From Gemmiger formicilis (GTDB lineage: Bacteria; Bacillota; Clostridia; Oscillospirales; Ruminococcaceae): a DNA stretch of 58,595 nucleotides. The position numbers and the translations under genes are program-made. The DNA is taken from positions 1 to 58,595 of the forward strand of contig NZ_JACJJP010000019.1 of assembly GCF_016900095.1 (NCBI RefSeq), read 5' to 3'. The notes under the pieces were generated by a model. The model was not told where the DNA came from, did not search any database, and saw nothing but the letters and a program-made list of their open reading frames with translations. Below, piece after piece: positions 7,542 to 16,706 of this stretch (within the stretch, counting starts at the first letter, position 1; each line of letters opens with the position of its first letter).

Positions 7542-9377
7542 TCAGACTTCATGGAAGTCGGCGTCAACGGCGCCGTCATCCGCCTGGCCGTTGTTGGGAG
7601 CCTGCTGGCCGGGGTTCGGCTGGCCCTGGGCGCCCTGCTGCTGGGCAGCCTGCTGATAAACCTTCTCGCTGATGGCGTAGAAAGCCTTCTGCAGGTCGTC
7701 CTGCTTGGCCTTGATGTCATCGATGGTGCCGGACTTCAGGGCTTCCTTCAGGGCGGACAGCTTGGTCTCGACTTCGCTCTTCTCAGAGGCGGAAACCTTG
7801 TCGCCCAGCTCGTTCAGGGCCTTCTCGGTCTGGAAGACCATCTGGTCGGCGTTGTTGCGGGTGTCGACCTCTTCGCGGCGCTTCTTGTCCTCGGCGGCAT
7901 ACTGCTCGGCGTCCTTGACAGCCTTGTCGATGTCGTCCTTGCTCATGTTGGTGGAAGCGGTGATGGTGATGCTCTGTTCTTTGCCGGTGCCCAGGTCCTT
8001 GGCGCTTACGTGCACAATGCCGTTGGCATCGATATCAAAGGTAACTTCGATCTGAGGCACGCCACGGGGAGCCGGAGCGATGCCGTCCAGGTGGAAGGTA
8101 CCCAGGCTCTTGTTGTCGCGGGCAAACTCACGCTCGCCCTGCAGGACGTTGACTTCCACGCTGGGCTGGTTGTCGGCAGCGGTGGAGAAGATCTGGCTCT
8201 TCTTGGTAGGAATGGTGGTGTTGCGGTCGATGATCTTGGTGCAGACACCGCCCAGGGTCTCAATGCCCAGGCTCAGCGGGGTGACATCCAGCAGCAGCAG
8301 GCCCTTGACGTCGCCCTGCAGAACACCGCCCTGGATGGCAGCGCCCACAGCGACACATTCATCGGGGTTGATGCCCTTGAAGGGTTCGCAGCCCAGTTCC
8401 TTCTTCACGGCGTCATAGACAGCCGGGATACGGGTGGAACCACCGACCATCAGGACCTTCTTCAGGTCGCTGGCCTTCAGGCCGGCATCGGCCAGAGCCT
8501 TGCGGACAGGGGTCATGGTGCGGTCGACCAGATCGGAGGTCAGTTCGTTGAACTTGGCCCGGGTCAGGGTCATATCCAGATGCTTGGGGCCGTTGGCGTC
8601 AGCGGTGATGAAGGGCAGGTTGATGTTGGTGGAGGTAGCGCTGGACAGCTCGATCTTGGCCTTCTCAGCGGCTTCCTTCAGACGCTGGGCAGCCATCTTG
8701 TCCTGACGCAGGTCGATGTTGTTCTCGCGCTTGAAGTCCTCGGCCATCCAGTCGATGATGCGCTGGTCGAAGTCATCGCCGCCCAGGTGGGTATCACCGT
8801 TGGTGGCCAGAACTTCGGTCACGCCGTCGCCCATCTCGATGATGGAGACATCGAAGGTGCCGCCGCCCAGGTCGTAGACCATGATCTTCTGGTCGGCTTC
8901 CTTATCGATGCCGTATGCCAGAGAAGCGGCCGTGGGTTCGTTGATGATACGGCGCACGTTCAGGCCGGCGATGGTGCCGGCGTTCTTGGTGGCCTGACGC
9001 TGGCTGTCGTTGAAGTAGGCAGGCACAGTGATGACGGCCTCGGTGACAGGCTCGCCCAGGTAAGCTTCGGCGTCGGCCTTCAGCTTGCTCAGGATCATGG
9101 CGCTGATCTCTTCGGGGGTGTAGTCCTTGCCGCCGGCATGAACCTTTTCGGCAGTGCCCATCTTACGCTTGATGGAAGAAATGGTGTTTTCGGGGTTGGT
9201 GATGGCCTGGCGCTTTGCCACCTGGCCCACCAGACGTTCGCCGGTCTTGGTGAAACCGACAACGGAAGGCGTGGTGCGGGCGCCTTCGGAGTTGGCAATA
9301 ACGACGGGTTCGCCGCCTTCCATAACGGCGACACAGCTGTTGGTAGTACCAAGGTCAATACCGATGATCTTACTCAT
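7542..9377 (-). CDS. dnaK: Chaperone DnaK (Hsp70)
   Basis: 611 residues, the usual DnaK length. The N-terminal ATPase begins [18 protein letters not shown] and contains the phosphate loop [13 protein letters not shown] and the adenosine motif [10 protein letters not shown]. The substrate-binding beta domain follows ([12 protein letters not shown]), then the helical lid and a disordered Gln/Gly/Pro-rich tail ending in ADFHEV, which corresponds to the conserved acidic C-terminal tail. It works with the neighbouring GrpE and DnaJ in ATP-driven folding. An AAGGGAG ribosome site lies 9 bases before the ATG. A paralogue without this tail is encoded at 52444-54234. Confidence 0.98.
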   Translation of the reverse strand: MSKIIGIDLGTTNSCVAVMEGGEPVVIANSEGARTTPSVVGFTKTGERLVGQVAKRQAITNPENTISSIKRKMGTAEKVHAGGKDYTPEEISAMILSKLKADAEAYLGEPVTEAVITVPAYFNDSQRQATKNAGTIAGLNVRRIINEPTAASLAYGIDKEADQKIMVYDLGGGTFDVSIIEMGDGVTEVLATNGDTHLGGDDFDQRIIDWMAEDFKRENNIDLRQDKMAAQRLKEAAEKAKIELSSATSTNINLPFITADANGPKHLDMTLTRAKFNELTSDLVDRTMTPVRKALADAGLKASDLKKVLMVGGSTRIPAVYDAVKKELGCEPFKGINPDECVAVGAAIQGGVLQGDVKGLLLLDVTPLSLGIETLGGVCTKIIDRNTTIPTKKSQIFSTAADNQPSVEVNVLQGEREFARDNKSLGTFHLDGIAPAPRGVPQIEVTFDIDANGIVHVSAKDLGTGKEQSITITASTNMSKDDIDKAVKDAEQYAAEDKKRREEVDTRNNADQMVFQTEKALNELGDKVSASEKSEVETKLSALKEALKSGTIDDIKAKQDDLQKAFYAISEKVYQQAAQQQGAQGQPNPGQQAPNNGQADDGAVDADFHEV

Positions 9378-9510
9378 AGTGTAAAACTCCCTTCAATTAT
9401 CTTTCCCTTTGCCCTCTTGTCAGGGTCTGGGGTTGTTGTTTTGTTTATGGTTCGATGATGATTGGAAATATCTGATTTATCTGAAACGGGCTTTGCACCC
9501 GGTTCATGCT

Positions 9511-10152
9511 TTATTCGGCCACAACCACCGTGGCGTGGCGGATGATCTTGTCGCCGATCTTGTAGCCTTTCTGGAAGACCCGGACCACGGTGCCGCTCTC
9601 CTGCCCTTCTTCGGGCGGAACCTGCTGCACGGCGTTCATGAACTGCGGGTCAAAGGGCTTGCCCAGGGCTTCGATCTCCACAATGTGGAGGGTATCCAGG
9701 GCTTTGGCGGCTTTGTCCAGCGTCATCACAACGCCCTTCTTGTAGTTTTCGTCGGTGCAGTCGGCGTTGGCGGCCATATCCAGGGTATCCAGGATGGCCA
9801 GGATCTGGGTGACGGCGTGGCTGACACCGTCGTTGAACTTCATATCAGCTTCCCGGGCGGTGCGCTTGCGGTAGTTGTCATATTCGGCCGCGGTGCGCAG
9901 CAGCTGGTCTTTCAGCTCCTTGTTCTTGGCTTCGGCCGCTTCCAGCTTGGCCTGGGCGGCTTCCAGCTCCCGGTTCTTCTTGCCGAACCAGTCTTTCTTT
10001 TCTTTTTCCGGCTTGGCATCTTTGTCTGCCTTGGGGGCGGTGTCCTCGGCGTTGGGCTCAGCGGCGGGTGCCGTGTCAGCCGGAGCGCTCTGGGCTTCCG
10101 CCGCGGGTTCGGCCGCGCCGTTGGGCTTCTTGGTTTCGTTTGTAGAGCTCAT
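9511..10152 (-). CDS. grpE: Nucleotide exchange factor GrpE
   Basis: 213 residues. The first 65 or so are Ala/Glu/Lys/Pro-rich and likely disordered. A long coiled coil (about residues 65-110) ends in the GrpE signature YDNYRKRTAREAD. The C-terminal beta domain carries NAVQQVPPEEGQESGTV and the closing KIIRHATVVVAE. GrpE releases ADP from DnaK and acts as a thermosensor. The start codon overlaps the hrcA stop (ATGA), so the two are translationally coupled. The 133 bases between grpE and dnaK hold only a weak stem. Confidence 0.97.
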   Translation of the reverse strand: MSSTNETKKPNGAAEPAAEAQSAPADTAPAAEPNAEDTAPKADKDAKPEKEKKDWFGKKNRELEAAQAKLEAAEAKNKELKDQLLRTAAEYDNYRKRTAREADMKFNDGVSHAVTQILAILDTLDMAANADCTDENYKKGVVMTLDKAAKALDTLHIVEIEALGKPFDPQFMNAVQQVPPEEGQESGTVVRVFQKGYKIGDKIIRHATVVVAE

Positions 10153-11174
10153 GTCTGCTCCTCCTGCTTTTTTCCGGACATCTGCTGCCCGAGTTTGGTT
10201 GCAAAATATTCAAGGATGGGAATCATCTGCTGGAAATGCATCCGGTTGGATCCGATGAGAGCCACCGTGCCGGTAAGCCCACCGCCCGCCAGATACCGTT
10301 TGCTGACCACGCAGACACCCGGCATTTCGGGGCGGACATCCTCACCCAAAGTGGCGGTGAGTTTGTTGCCATGGGGTTCGATGAGGGTGCGGGCCGCTTC
10401 GCTGTCGGAGAAAATCTCCAGAAGCAAGCCCAGATTTTTGCGCACATCGGTCATCTGGGCCAGATGCTGCGCACCTTCAAAATAGACCCGCGGTGTGGTG
10501 CGCACCAGCGCTTCGGCGGCGCGGACCACCGGAGCCAGGCGCTGCCCGGCTGCCAGCAGCAGCTCGGCGCTCAAGGTCTCGGTCACGTCCTCCGGCACCA
10601 CAAAGGTCAGGTTGCAGTTGAGCTGGGTGGCCAAAGTCTGGGCGTCGGCGCGGGAGAACCCGTCCGCCACGCGGGCCACCCGGGTCCGCACGCCGCCGGC
10701 GCTGGTCACGGCCAGCACAGCCGCGGTGTAGCGCCCCACCTGTACCACCTCAAAGTGGGCGATGCAGAGGTCGTCAGACCGGGGCGTGGTGACCGCCGCC
10801 GCCAGGCCGGTGGTCTCGGCCAGGGCGCGGGCTGCGCTCTGGGCCAGCTTTTCCGGCTCAGCGTCCATGGCGGCAAAAAGCTCATCAATGTGTTCGCGGT
10901 CCTGTTGGGGCAGCTCGGTGACGCCCGGGGCCCCCAAAAGATGATCCAGATAATAGCGGTAACCCTGTGCGCTGGGCACCCGGCCCGCACTGGTGTGGGG
11001 CTGTTCCAGCAGCCCCAGCTTGGTCAGGGCGGCCATCTCGTTGCGCAGTGTGGCGCTGGAGAGGGCCATGTCGAAATAATTGGCCAGCAGGCCGGAACCG
11101 ACCGGTTCCCCGTCGGCCCCGTACAGGGCGACGACGGCTTCCAGAATGCGCTGCTTGCGCCGGTCCATTGCCAT
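10149..11174 (-). CDS. hrcA: Heat-shock repressor HrcA
   Basis: 341 residues from the ATG at 11174. A GTG nine bases upstream lies inside the ribosome-site region (AAAGGAAG) and is less likely. An N-terminal winged helix (DRRKQRILEAVVALYG, then ALSSATLRNEMAALTKLGLL) is followed by the family phrase PHTSAGRVPSAQGYRYYLD and a GAF-like dimerisation domain ending near VALIGSNRMHFQQMIPILEYF. HrcA binds CIRCE and represses the heat-shock operon, with its activity set by GroEL. A CIRCE element sits directly upstream, which closes the autoregulatory loop. Confidence 0.97.
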   Translation of the reverse strand: MAMDRRKQRILEAVVALYGADGEPVGSGLLANYFDMALSSATLRNEMAALTKLGLLEQPHTSAGRVPSAQGYRYYLDHLLGAPGVTELPQQDREHIDELFAAMDAEPEKLAQSAARALAETTGLAAAVTTPRSDDLCIAHFEVVQVGRYTAAVLAVTSAGGVRTRVARVADGFSRADAQTLATQLNCNLTFVVPEDVTETLSAELLLAAGQRLAPVVRAAEALVRTTPRVYFEGAQHLAQMTDVRKNLGLLLEIFSDSEAARTLIEPHGNKLTATLGEDVRPEMPGVCVVSKRYLAGGGLTGTVALIGSNRMHFQQMIPILEYFATKLGQQMSGKKQEEQT

Positions 11175-11199
11175 GCCGCCCACTTCCTTTCGTTCTCGT

Positions 11200-11226
11200 T
11201 TAGCACTCTCTATCTCCGAGTGCTAA
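11200..11226. promoter_or_regulatory. CIRCE operator (HrcA binding site)
   Basis: A perfect match to the canonical element: TTAGCACTC, nine bases, GAGTGCTAA. It lies between the -10 box and the hrcA ribosome site, so bound HrcA would block transcription initiation. Confidence 0.98.
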
Positions 11227-11230
11227 GTCT

Positions 11231-11258
11231 ATTATAGCTCACCTTCCCCCGCTGTCAA
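11231..11258 (-). promoter_or_regulatory. Vegetative promoter of the hrcA operon
   Basis: Consensus TTGACA and TATAAT separated by 16 bases on the minus strand, immediately upstream of CIRCE. Confidence 0.93.
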
Positions 11259-11298
11259 GAGTTTTTGTAGAAAAGTTTGAAAGTTTAACAGTTTTGAC

Positions 11299-11346
11299 AC
11301 AAAGCGACCCGCGGACACTTCCCGATGCAGGGTCGATCCGCGGGTC
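11299..11346 (-). terminator. Probable terminator after spoVT
   Basis: GACCCGCGGA and TCCGCGGGTC form a 10-bp stem directly after the spoVT stop. The following minus-strand tail is only modestly T-rich. Confidence 0.6.
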
Positions 11347-11352
11347 ATGGGG

Positions 11353-11895
11353 TCATTCTTCCATCCATTTTGCCAGAAATGCCGCCGCTATGGCAATGGA
11401 CGCGGCAGTGTGCTCGTCCGGAGCGGGGTCCTTGGCGGTTCCCAGCAGCAGCACGCCGCCTTCCACGTCCCCGTGGGCCACAATGGGGGCCGCGCACAAA
11501 ATCTGGCGGTCGCTGCGTTCCAGTGCGCGCATGCGCCGTTCGGGATCATCAGGGGCGGTGTAGGGGGTGCGCATGGCCAGCAGTTTCTGCATGGCATCGG
11601 ACACCGGACGGCCTTTCAGTTCCCCCTTGTTGGGGCCGGTGGCCGCCACAATGGTATCCCTGTCGCACACCAGCACCGGACGGCGCAGGTTTTTGGACAG
11701 CACATCGGCGTACACCCCCGAGATCTGTCCCAGCTCCACCAGGGGGGAATATTTCTTGAACACCACTTCCCCGCCGGAGTCGGTAAAGATTTCCAGCGCG
11801 TCGCCCTGGCGGATGCGCTGGGTGCGGCGGATTTCCTTGGGGATGACCACCCGGCCCAGCTCGTCAATGCGGCGCACGATTCCTGTTGCTTTCAT
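11353..11895 (-). CDS. spoVT: Stage V sporulation regulator SpoVT (AbrB + GAF)
   Basis: 180 residues from the ATG at 11895, with an AAGGAG site 7 bases upstream. The AbrB swapped-hairpin DNA-binding domain (MKATGIVRRIDELGRVVIPK) occupies residues 1-50. The GAF domain fills the rest, ending in HTAASIAIAAAFLAKWMEE. Length and layout match SpoVT, which in Bacillus modulates late forespore genes under sigma G. Related non-sporulating gut Bacillota also keep this gene, so it does not prove sporulation. An upstream TGCATA resembles a sigma-G -35, but the matching -10 is poor. Confidence 0.92.
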   Translation of the reverse strand: MKATGIVRRIDELGRVVIPKEIRRTQRIRQGDALEIFTDSGGEVVFKKYSPLVELGQISGVYADVLSKNLRRPVLVCDRDTIVAATGPNKGELKGRPVSDAMQKLLAMRTPYTAPDDPERRMRALERSDRQILCAAPIVAHGDVEGGVLLLGTAKDPAPDEHTAASIAIAAAFLAKWMEE

Positions 11896-11987
11896 ATCGA
11901 TTCTCCTTGAACTTCTGCTTTTGGTATTTGCTTCCTTGGCTGTTGGTATTGTCTGCATCCCCAGCCAAATTATGCAAGCAAAGACAT

Positions 11988-12016
11988 TTGACCCTTGCCG
12001 GGCAGCGTGGTAAGAT
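11988..12016 (+). promoter_or_regulatory. Promoter of the NUDIX hydrolase gene
   Basis: TTGACC, 17 bases, TAAGAT, about 30 bases upstream of the start codon. Confidence 0.65.
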
Positions 12017-12046
12017 GGAGAAAATCATCCTACCGGGAGGCGTAGT

Positions 12047-12523
12047 ATGGAGTTGTTGCAGACCACCCTGTGTTATCTGGAGAAAGACGGGCAGTACCTG
12101 ATGCTGCACCGGGTGAAAAAGGAGCAGGACGTGAACAAGGACAAGTGGATCGGCGTGGGCGGCAAGTTCGAGCCCGGGGAGGATGCGGTGGCTTGTGCCC
12201 TGCGGGAAGTGTGGGAAGAGACCGGCCTGACCATGCACACGCCGCTGTACCGGGGCATTGTGGACTTTTTCTGTCCGCCCTGGCCTGCCGAGCGGATGCA
12301 CCTGTTTACCTGCATCGATTTTTCCGGTGAGATGCGTTCCTGTGACGAAGGCGACCTGGAATGGGTGGACAAAAACGCCGTTCCTTCCCTGCCCATCTGG
12401 GAGGGCGACAAGATTTTCTTTGACCTGCTGGCCAAGGATGAGCCCTTCTTCCATCTGGCACTGCACTATGACAAGGACGTCCTGGTGCGTGCCTGCCTAA
12501 ATGGCCAGGACCTGCCCCGGTGA
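12047..12523 (+). CDS. NUDIX hydrolase, MutT/8-oxo-dGTP diphosphatase type
   Basis: 158 residues. The NUDIX box fits GX5EX7REUXEEXGU exactly, from GKFEPGE through REVWEETGL (residues 38-60). The phrase WIGVGGKFEPGEDA and the short single-domain form are typical of MutT-like enzymes that hydrolyse oxidised dNTPs. Substrate cannot be read from the box alone, so the 8-oxo-dGTP assignment is likely but not certain. The gene has its own promoter and terminator, is divergent from spoVT, and is unlinked in function to its neighbours. Confidence 0.88.
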   Translation: MELLQTTLCYLEKDGQYLMLHRVKKEQDVNKDKWIGVGGKFEPGEDAVACALREVWEETGLTMHTPLYRGIVDFFCPPWPAERMHLFTCIDFSGEMRSCDEGDLEWVDKNAVPSLPIWEGDKIFFDLLAKDEPFFHLALHYDKDVLVRACLNGQDLPR

Positions 12524-12555
12524 TTTTTCTTATTCCTTATATATAAAATAAAAGC

Positions 12556-12605
12556 GAAAACAGCCCCGCACGGTGTTGCATCCGCGCGGGGCTGTCTGTT
12601 TTCTG
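12556..12605. terminator. Bidirectional terminator
   Basis: ACAGCCCCGC pairs with GCGGGGCTGT. T-rich tails follow on both strands, serving the NUDIX gene from the left and the anchored acidic protein gene from the right. Confidence 0.85.
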
Positions 12606-12607
12606 AT

Positions 12608-13603
12608 TTAATCGGAGGTCGCCGTGGAGGTGGCCGGTTCGTCGGTGGATTCTGCGGAAGAATCGCCGCCGTCGCCGCCATCGCCGGTTTCGTCCCCGGT
12701 ATTGTCCTCGGTGGGCGTCTCTTCTCCGGTGGTTCCGTCCCCGGTGTTGCTTTCGTCGGTATTTTCTTCCGGCACCAGCTCTTCGGAGGCAGTGTCGCTG
12801 CTGTTGGCGGCATCGGTCATGGTGGAATCCAGCTGTCCCTGCACCATCGCCTGGGGATCATCCACCGAGCTGGTGGGAGCCGGTGTGGCGGAATCCTGGG
12901 TCTCCACCTGCATTTCGCTTTCCTGCAAAGCGGTCAGGTACCACTGGCGGTTCTCGCCGCGGCTGAACACAAAGTCCATGTACTTGGTGGGCTCGGTGGG
13001 TGCCGTCAGGGAAAGTTCCCCTGTGGAGCTGTTGCTGATGGTAGGAATGTAACCCACGGTGACGTAGGTCTTGCCGGACTGGGTCCAGATTTTTTCCACT
13101 TCCGGGGTGTACAGGCCCACGGCGCCGGTAACCGGCACCAGATAGCCCTGGCGGTCGGCATCATAGTTGTAGATGAACTCTTCGGTTTCGAAGCTGCCCT
13201 CTTCCAGGGGGTAATCCGGTCCCAGAAGGTTGGTCAGGTAGGTGTCGATCTCCAGCTGGGGCAGGATCAGCGATCCGGTCTCGGTATCGCGCTCGTAGTC
13301 GTCCAGTGTACCGTCCTTCTGGGCCTGGTAGACGGTGCCCCAGATAGCTGCCTGACGGAACACGGTGGAATCCACCGCCGAAACATCATCAAAGGGCAGT
13401 ACGTCGAACATAACCAGGCCGTAGACACGGTCGGCAAAGCGTTCACGGCGGTCAGAATCGTCCAGCGCGGCGCGCAGGGCAGCCACACACCAGTTCAGGA
13501 CGGTGAACAGACCGATCACAACCAGGACAAGCGCCACAGCGCCCAGCATCTGGCGGGCCAGACGGCGGCTGTTGCGCAGTTGTTCCTCACGAGAATTTGC
13601 CAT
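12608..13603 (-). CDS. Membrane-anchored protein with acidic low-complexity tail, unknown function
   Basis: 331 residues. A short basic N-terminus is followed by one membrane segment (about 20-45, GAVALVLVVIGLFTVLNW). An extracytoplasmic globular region comes next (about 55-235, with phrases such as YTPEVEKIWTQSGKTYVTVGY). The last 85 residues are almost entirely Asp, Glu, Ser, Thr, Gly and Pro. The topology is N-in with the tail outside. I do not recognise the central domain. The tail resembles flexible, wall-penetrating or ion-binding stalks of surface proteins. A clear AAGGAG site lies 8 bases upstream. It is a single-gene unit with its own promoter and terminator. Confidence 0.75.
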   Translation of the reverse strand: MANSREEQLRNSRRLARQMLGAVALVLVVIGLFTVLNWCVAALRAALDDSDRRERFADRVYGLVMFDVLPFDDVSAVDSTVFRQAAIWGTVYQAQKDGTLDDYERDTETGSLILPQLEIDTYLTNLLGPDYPLEEGSFETEEFIYNYDADRQGYLVPVTGAVGLYTPEVEKIWTQSGKTYVTVGYIPTISNSSTGELSLTAPTEPTKYMDFVFSRGENRQWYLTALQESEMQVETQDSATPAPTSSVDDPQAMVQGQLDSTMTDAANSSDTASEELVPEENTDESNTGDGTTGEETPTEDNTGDETGDGGDGGDSSAESTDEPATSTATSD

Positions 13604-13680
13604 GTAGGGGTCTCCTTATAGATCAATCAACAGAAATACCAAAAGCGGGCGGCAGATTGCCGCCGCGTGTCATATGTTGC

Positions 13681-13709
13681 AGTATACCACAAACGCCGCC
13701 GCTTTGCAA
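13681..13709 (-). promoter_or_regulatory. Promoter of the acidic-tail protein gene, embedded in the rfb terminator
   Basis: TTGCAA, 17 bases, TATACT on the minus strand. The -35 lies in the loop of the rfbB terminator hairpin and the spacer in one of its arms. Confidence 0.6.
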
Positions 13710-13729
13710 AGAGCCGCGGCGGCGTTTTT
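13692..13729. terminator. Terminator of the rfbA-rfbD-rfbB operon
   Basis: AACGCCGCCGC pairs with GCGGCGGCGTT. On the minus strand the T-tract is short (TTTGTGG); on the plus strand TTTTTA follows. Confidence 0.75.
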
Positions 13730-13745
13730 AGGGTATTTGAAAATT

Positions 13746-14810
13746 TTACTTGTTCTTGTACATCTGCTCGTAGTATTTCTGGTAATCACCGCTGGTGACA
13801 TGTTCCATCCACTCGGGGTTGGCCAGATACCAGTCGATGGTCAGCACAATGCCCTTCTCGAAGGGAGTTTCGGGGTACCAGCCCAGATCATTCTTGATCT
13901 TGGTGGGGTCGATGCCGTAGCGGCGGTCATGGCCCAGGCGGTCGGCCACATGGGTGATCAGCTCTTCGCTGATGCCCTCATCCTTCAGGCGGTCGTGCAG
14001 CTGGGCAATGACGGTCTTGACGATGAAGATGTTGGGGCGCTCGTTGTGGCCGCCCACGTTGTACACCTCGCCCACCTTGCCGTCGGAAGCCACCATGTCG
14101 ATGGCCTTGCAATGGTCCATGACATACAGCCAGTCACGCACCTGCATGCCGTCGCCGTAGACCGGCAGGGTCTTGTGATGCTTGGCGTTGTTGATCAGCA
14201 GCGGAATCAGCTTTTCGGGGAACTGATAGGGGCCGTAGTTGTTGGAGCAGCGGGTGATGTTCACCGGCATGCCGTAGGTGTCGTGGAAGGCCATGACGAA
14301 CATGTCGGCGCTGGCCTTGGAGCTGGAGTAGGGGCTGTGGGGGCACAGCGGGGTGGTCTCGGTGAAGTAGCCTTCAGGGCCCAGGGCGCCGTAGACTTCG
14401 TCGGTGGAGACCTGCAGATACTTCTTGCCTTCCTTCCAGGTGCGGGCGTCGGCATCATACCAGGCGTTCTTGCAGCACTGCAGCAGGTTCACAGTGCCCA
14501 GAACATTGCTTTCCACAAAGATTTCGGGGTTCTTGATGCTGCGGTCCACATGGCTTTCGGCGGCGAAGTTGATCACGTAGTCGGGGTCATACTCTTCCAT
14601 CAGCCGGTTGACCAGTTCGCGGTCGCAGATATCGCCCTGCACAAAAATGTGGCGGGGGTCCCCCTCAATGTCCTTGAGGTTTTCCAGGTTGCCGGCGTAG
14701 GTCAGCTTATCCAGGTTGACCAGGCGGATATCCTCATGCTTTTCCAGCATGTAGTGCACAAAGTTGGAACCGATAAAACCGGCACAGCCGGTGACAAGAT
14801 AGGTTTTCAT
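13746..14810 (-). CDS. rfbB: dTDP-glucose 4,6-dehydratase RfbB
   Basis: 354 residues of extended SDR type. The NAD-binding loop is TGCAGFIGSNFV at the N-terminus. The catalytic region contains VSTDEVYGALG and, further on, the Tyr-x3-Lys motif in SPYSSSKASADMF. It converts dTDP-glucose to dTDP-4-keto-6-deoxyglucose, the second step toward dTDP-L-rhamnose and other 6-deoxy sugars of surface glycans. It is the last gene of rfbA-rfbD-rfbB, starting 3 bases after the rfbD stop, which implies coupled translation. Confidence 0.96.
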   Translation of the reverse strand: MKTYLVTGCAGFIGSNFVHYMLEKHEDIRLVNLDKLTYAGNLENLKDIEGDPRHIFVQGDICDRELVNRLMEEYDPDYVINFAAESHVDRSIKNPEIFVESNVLGTVNLLQCCKNAWYDADARTWKEGKKYLQVSTDEVYGALGPEGYFTETTPLCPHSPYSSSKASADMFVMAFHDTYGMPVNITRCSNNYGPYQFPEKLIPLLINNAKHHKTLPVYGDGMQVRDWLYVMDHCKAIDMVASDGKVGEVYNVGGHNERPNIFIVKTVIAQLHDRLKDEGISEELITHVADRLGHDRRYGIDPTKIKNDLGWYPETPFEKGIVLTIDWYLANPEWMEHVTSGDYQKYYEQMYKNK

Positions 14811-14813
14811 AAA

Positions 14814-15725
14814 TTATTCTCCATCCCAGTTTTTGAAAAAGTCATTGATGGCGTCTTTCCAGTCCCGCATATCGTCGCCCACGGTGCAGCGCAGAGCCCG
14901 GTTTTCCAGGGCGCTCCAGGCCGGGCGGTTGGCGCTTTCGGGGTGCGCAGCCGCATATTCGGCGCTGGTGCAGGGTTTGACGGTGCAGGGCAGGTTGGCC
15001 AGACGCATGATCTCGGCGGCAAAATCATACCAGCTGCAAACCCCGTTGCAGGTGCAATGGTAGGTGCCATAATCATGGCTGATTGCCAGTTTCAGCATAT
15101 GATAGGCCAGGTCCACCGCATTGGTGGGGTTGCCCAGCTGATCGTTGACCACCGTGACTTCGCTGTGGGTCTTGCCCAGGTTGACCATGGTCTTGACAAA
15201 GTTCTTGCCGTGGTAGCCGTACAGCCAGGCGGTGCGCACGATAAAATGGCGGCGGCAGAACCGCTGCACATACTGTTCGCCCAGCAGCTTGGTCTGCCCA
15301 TAGGCCGAGACCGGCGCGGGCACACAGCATTCATCCAGCGGGGTATGGCCGTCCGGACCGTTGGGGGTGCCGGGAAAAACATAGTCGGTGGACACGTGGA
15401 TCAGGCGGGCGTTGATCTTGTCGCAGGCAATGGCCAGATTCCGCGGGCCCAGGGCGTTGACCTTGAAGGCCGCATCCCGGTTGGTCTCGCAGCCATTGAC
15501 ATTGGTGAAGGCCGCACAGTTGATGACGGTATCCGGCTGGTGGCGGCGGATATAGGCCACCGTGGCTTCCCGGTCGGTGATGTCCAGGTCGTCAATGTCC
15601 ACGGGAATGACCGTCGCCTTGCGAAGACGTTCGGGCAGTGGCCCCAGCACGCAACCTTCGGCGCTGAGCTGCCGCTGCAGTTCGGTGCCAAGCTGCCCGC
15701 GGCAGCCAGTGATCAGAATTTTCAT
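14814..15725 (-). CDS. rfbD: dTDP-4-dehydrorhamnose reductase RfbD
   Basis: 303 residues. The N-terminus MKILITGCRGQLGTELQ is the nucleotide-binding glycine motif, followed by the RfbD phrases DITDREAV and HVSTDYVFPGT and the YGQTKLLGE Tyr-x3-Lys motif near residue 140. It reduces dTDP-4-keto-L-rhamnose to dTDP-L-rhamnose with NAD(P)H. It lies between rfbA and rfbB. The 3,5-epimerase RfbC, needed to make its substrate, is not encoded in this window. Confidence 0.95.
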   Translation of the reverse strand: MKILITGCRGQLGTELQRQLSAEGCVLGPLPERLRKATVIPVDIDDLDITDREATVAYIRRHQPDTVINCAAFTNVNGCETNRDAAFKVNALGPRNLAIACDKINARLIHVSTDYVFPGTPNGPDGHTPLDECCVPAPVSAYGQTKLLGEQYVQRFCRRHFIVRTAWLYGYHGKNFVKTMVNLGKTHSEVTVVNDQLGNPTNAVDLAYHMLKLAISHDYGTYHCTCNGVCSWYDFAAEIMRLANLPCTVKPCTSAEYAAAHPESANRPAWSALENRALRCTVGDDMRDWKDAINDFFKNWDGE

Positions 15726-15746
15726 CCGGTAGATGTTCCCCCACTC

Positions 15747-16631
15747 TCAATACTTGAGCTTGTCATCGGCCACATTGCGCAGGTGGGCGCCGTACGGGCT
15801 CTTGCCGTAACGTTCGGCGCTTTCCAGCAGCTTGGCGCGGCTGATCCAGCCATATTTATACGCGATTTCTTCCGGTGCGGAAATCTTGATGCCCTGACGC
15901 TGTTCGATCATCCGCACAAAGTCGGCCGCTTCCACCAGGCTGTCCATGGTGCCGGTATCCAGCCAGGCATAGCCACGGCCCAGCAGCTGCACATCCAGCA
16001 TGCCATCCTTGAGGTACATTTCATTCAATGTGGTGATTTCCAGCTCACCGCGGGCGCTGGGCTTGACCTTCTTGGCCCGCTCCACCACGTCGTTGCTGTA
16101 GAAATACAGACCGGTGACCGCATAGTTGCTCTTGGGATGAGCGGGCTTTTCCTCGATGGAAGTGGCCCGGCCATCGGCGTCAAAGGCAACAACGCCGAAC
16201 CGTTCCGGGTCGTTGACAAAATAGCCGAACACGGTGGAACGGCCGGCCTCCGCGTTGGCGGCGGCGGCTTTCAGCCGCTTGGAGAACCCGGCCCCGTAGA
16301 AGATATTGTCCCCCAGCACCATGGCGCATGCATCCCCGGCAATGAACTCCTCCCCCAGCAGGAAAGCCTGGGCCAGGCCGTCCGGAGAAGGCTGCACCTT
16401 ATACTGCAGATGCAACCCGTACTGGGACCCGTCCCCCAGCAGCTGTTCAAACCGCGGGGTATCGGTGGGGGTGGAGATGATCAGGATGTCCTGGATGCCG
16501 GCCAGCATCAGGGTGGACAGCGGATAGTAGATCATGGGCTTGTCGTACACAGGCAGCAGCTGCTTGGAAGTGACCATGGTCAGGGGGTACAAGCGTGTAC
16601 CGGCGCCGCCGGCAAGGATGATACCTTTCAT
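15747..16631 (-). CDS. rfbA: Glucose-1-phosphate thymidylyltransferase RfbA
   Basis: 294 residues, the usual length. The N-terminal nucleotidyltransferase signature [18 protein letters not shown] is followed by [16 protein letters not shown] and the metal-binding region VLGDNIFYG. It joins dTTP and glucose-1-phosphate into dTDP-glucose, the entry step of the pathway. First gene of its operon, with a consensus promoter and a leader of about 70 bases. The next gene upstream, the AraC regulator, is divergent. Confidence 0.96.
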   Translation of the reverse strand: MKGIILAGGAGTRLYPLTMVTSKQLLPVYDKPMIYYPLSTLMLAGIQDILIISTPTDTPRFEQLLGDGSQYGLHLQYKVQPSPDGLAQAFLLGEEFIAGDACAMVLGDNIFYGAGFSKRLKAAAANAEAGRSTVFGYFVNDPERFGVVAFDADGRATSIEEKPAHPKSNYAVTGLYFYSNDVVERAKKVKPSARGELEITTLNEMYLKDGMLDVQLLGRGYAWLDTGTMDSLVEAADFVRMIEQRQGIKISAPEEIAYKYGWISRAKLLESAERYGKSPYGAHLRNVADDKLKY

Positions 16632-16706
16632 AGTTACAACTCCTGTTTCGCAGTGCGCCCGCCCATCCCAAAGGGGCAGAAATCGGCACAGTAATTATTT
16701 CTAATG

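Noticed and set aside
11896-11990. Sigma-G promoter for spoVT
   Set aside because: TGCATA fits the -35, but the -10 at 17-base spacing (GACAATA) matches only partly.
13674-16694. Open frame of about 1000 codons on the plus strand opposite rfbA-rfbD-rfbB
   Set aside because: It is the GC-skewed mirror of three certain minus-strand genes; its Val/Gly/His/Gln-rich translation matches no protein type and has no ribosome site.
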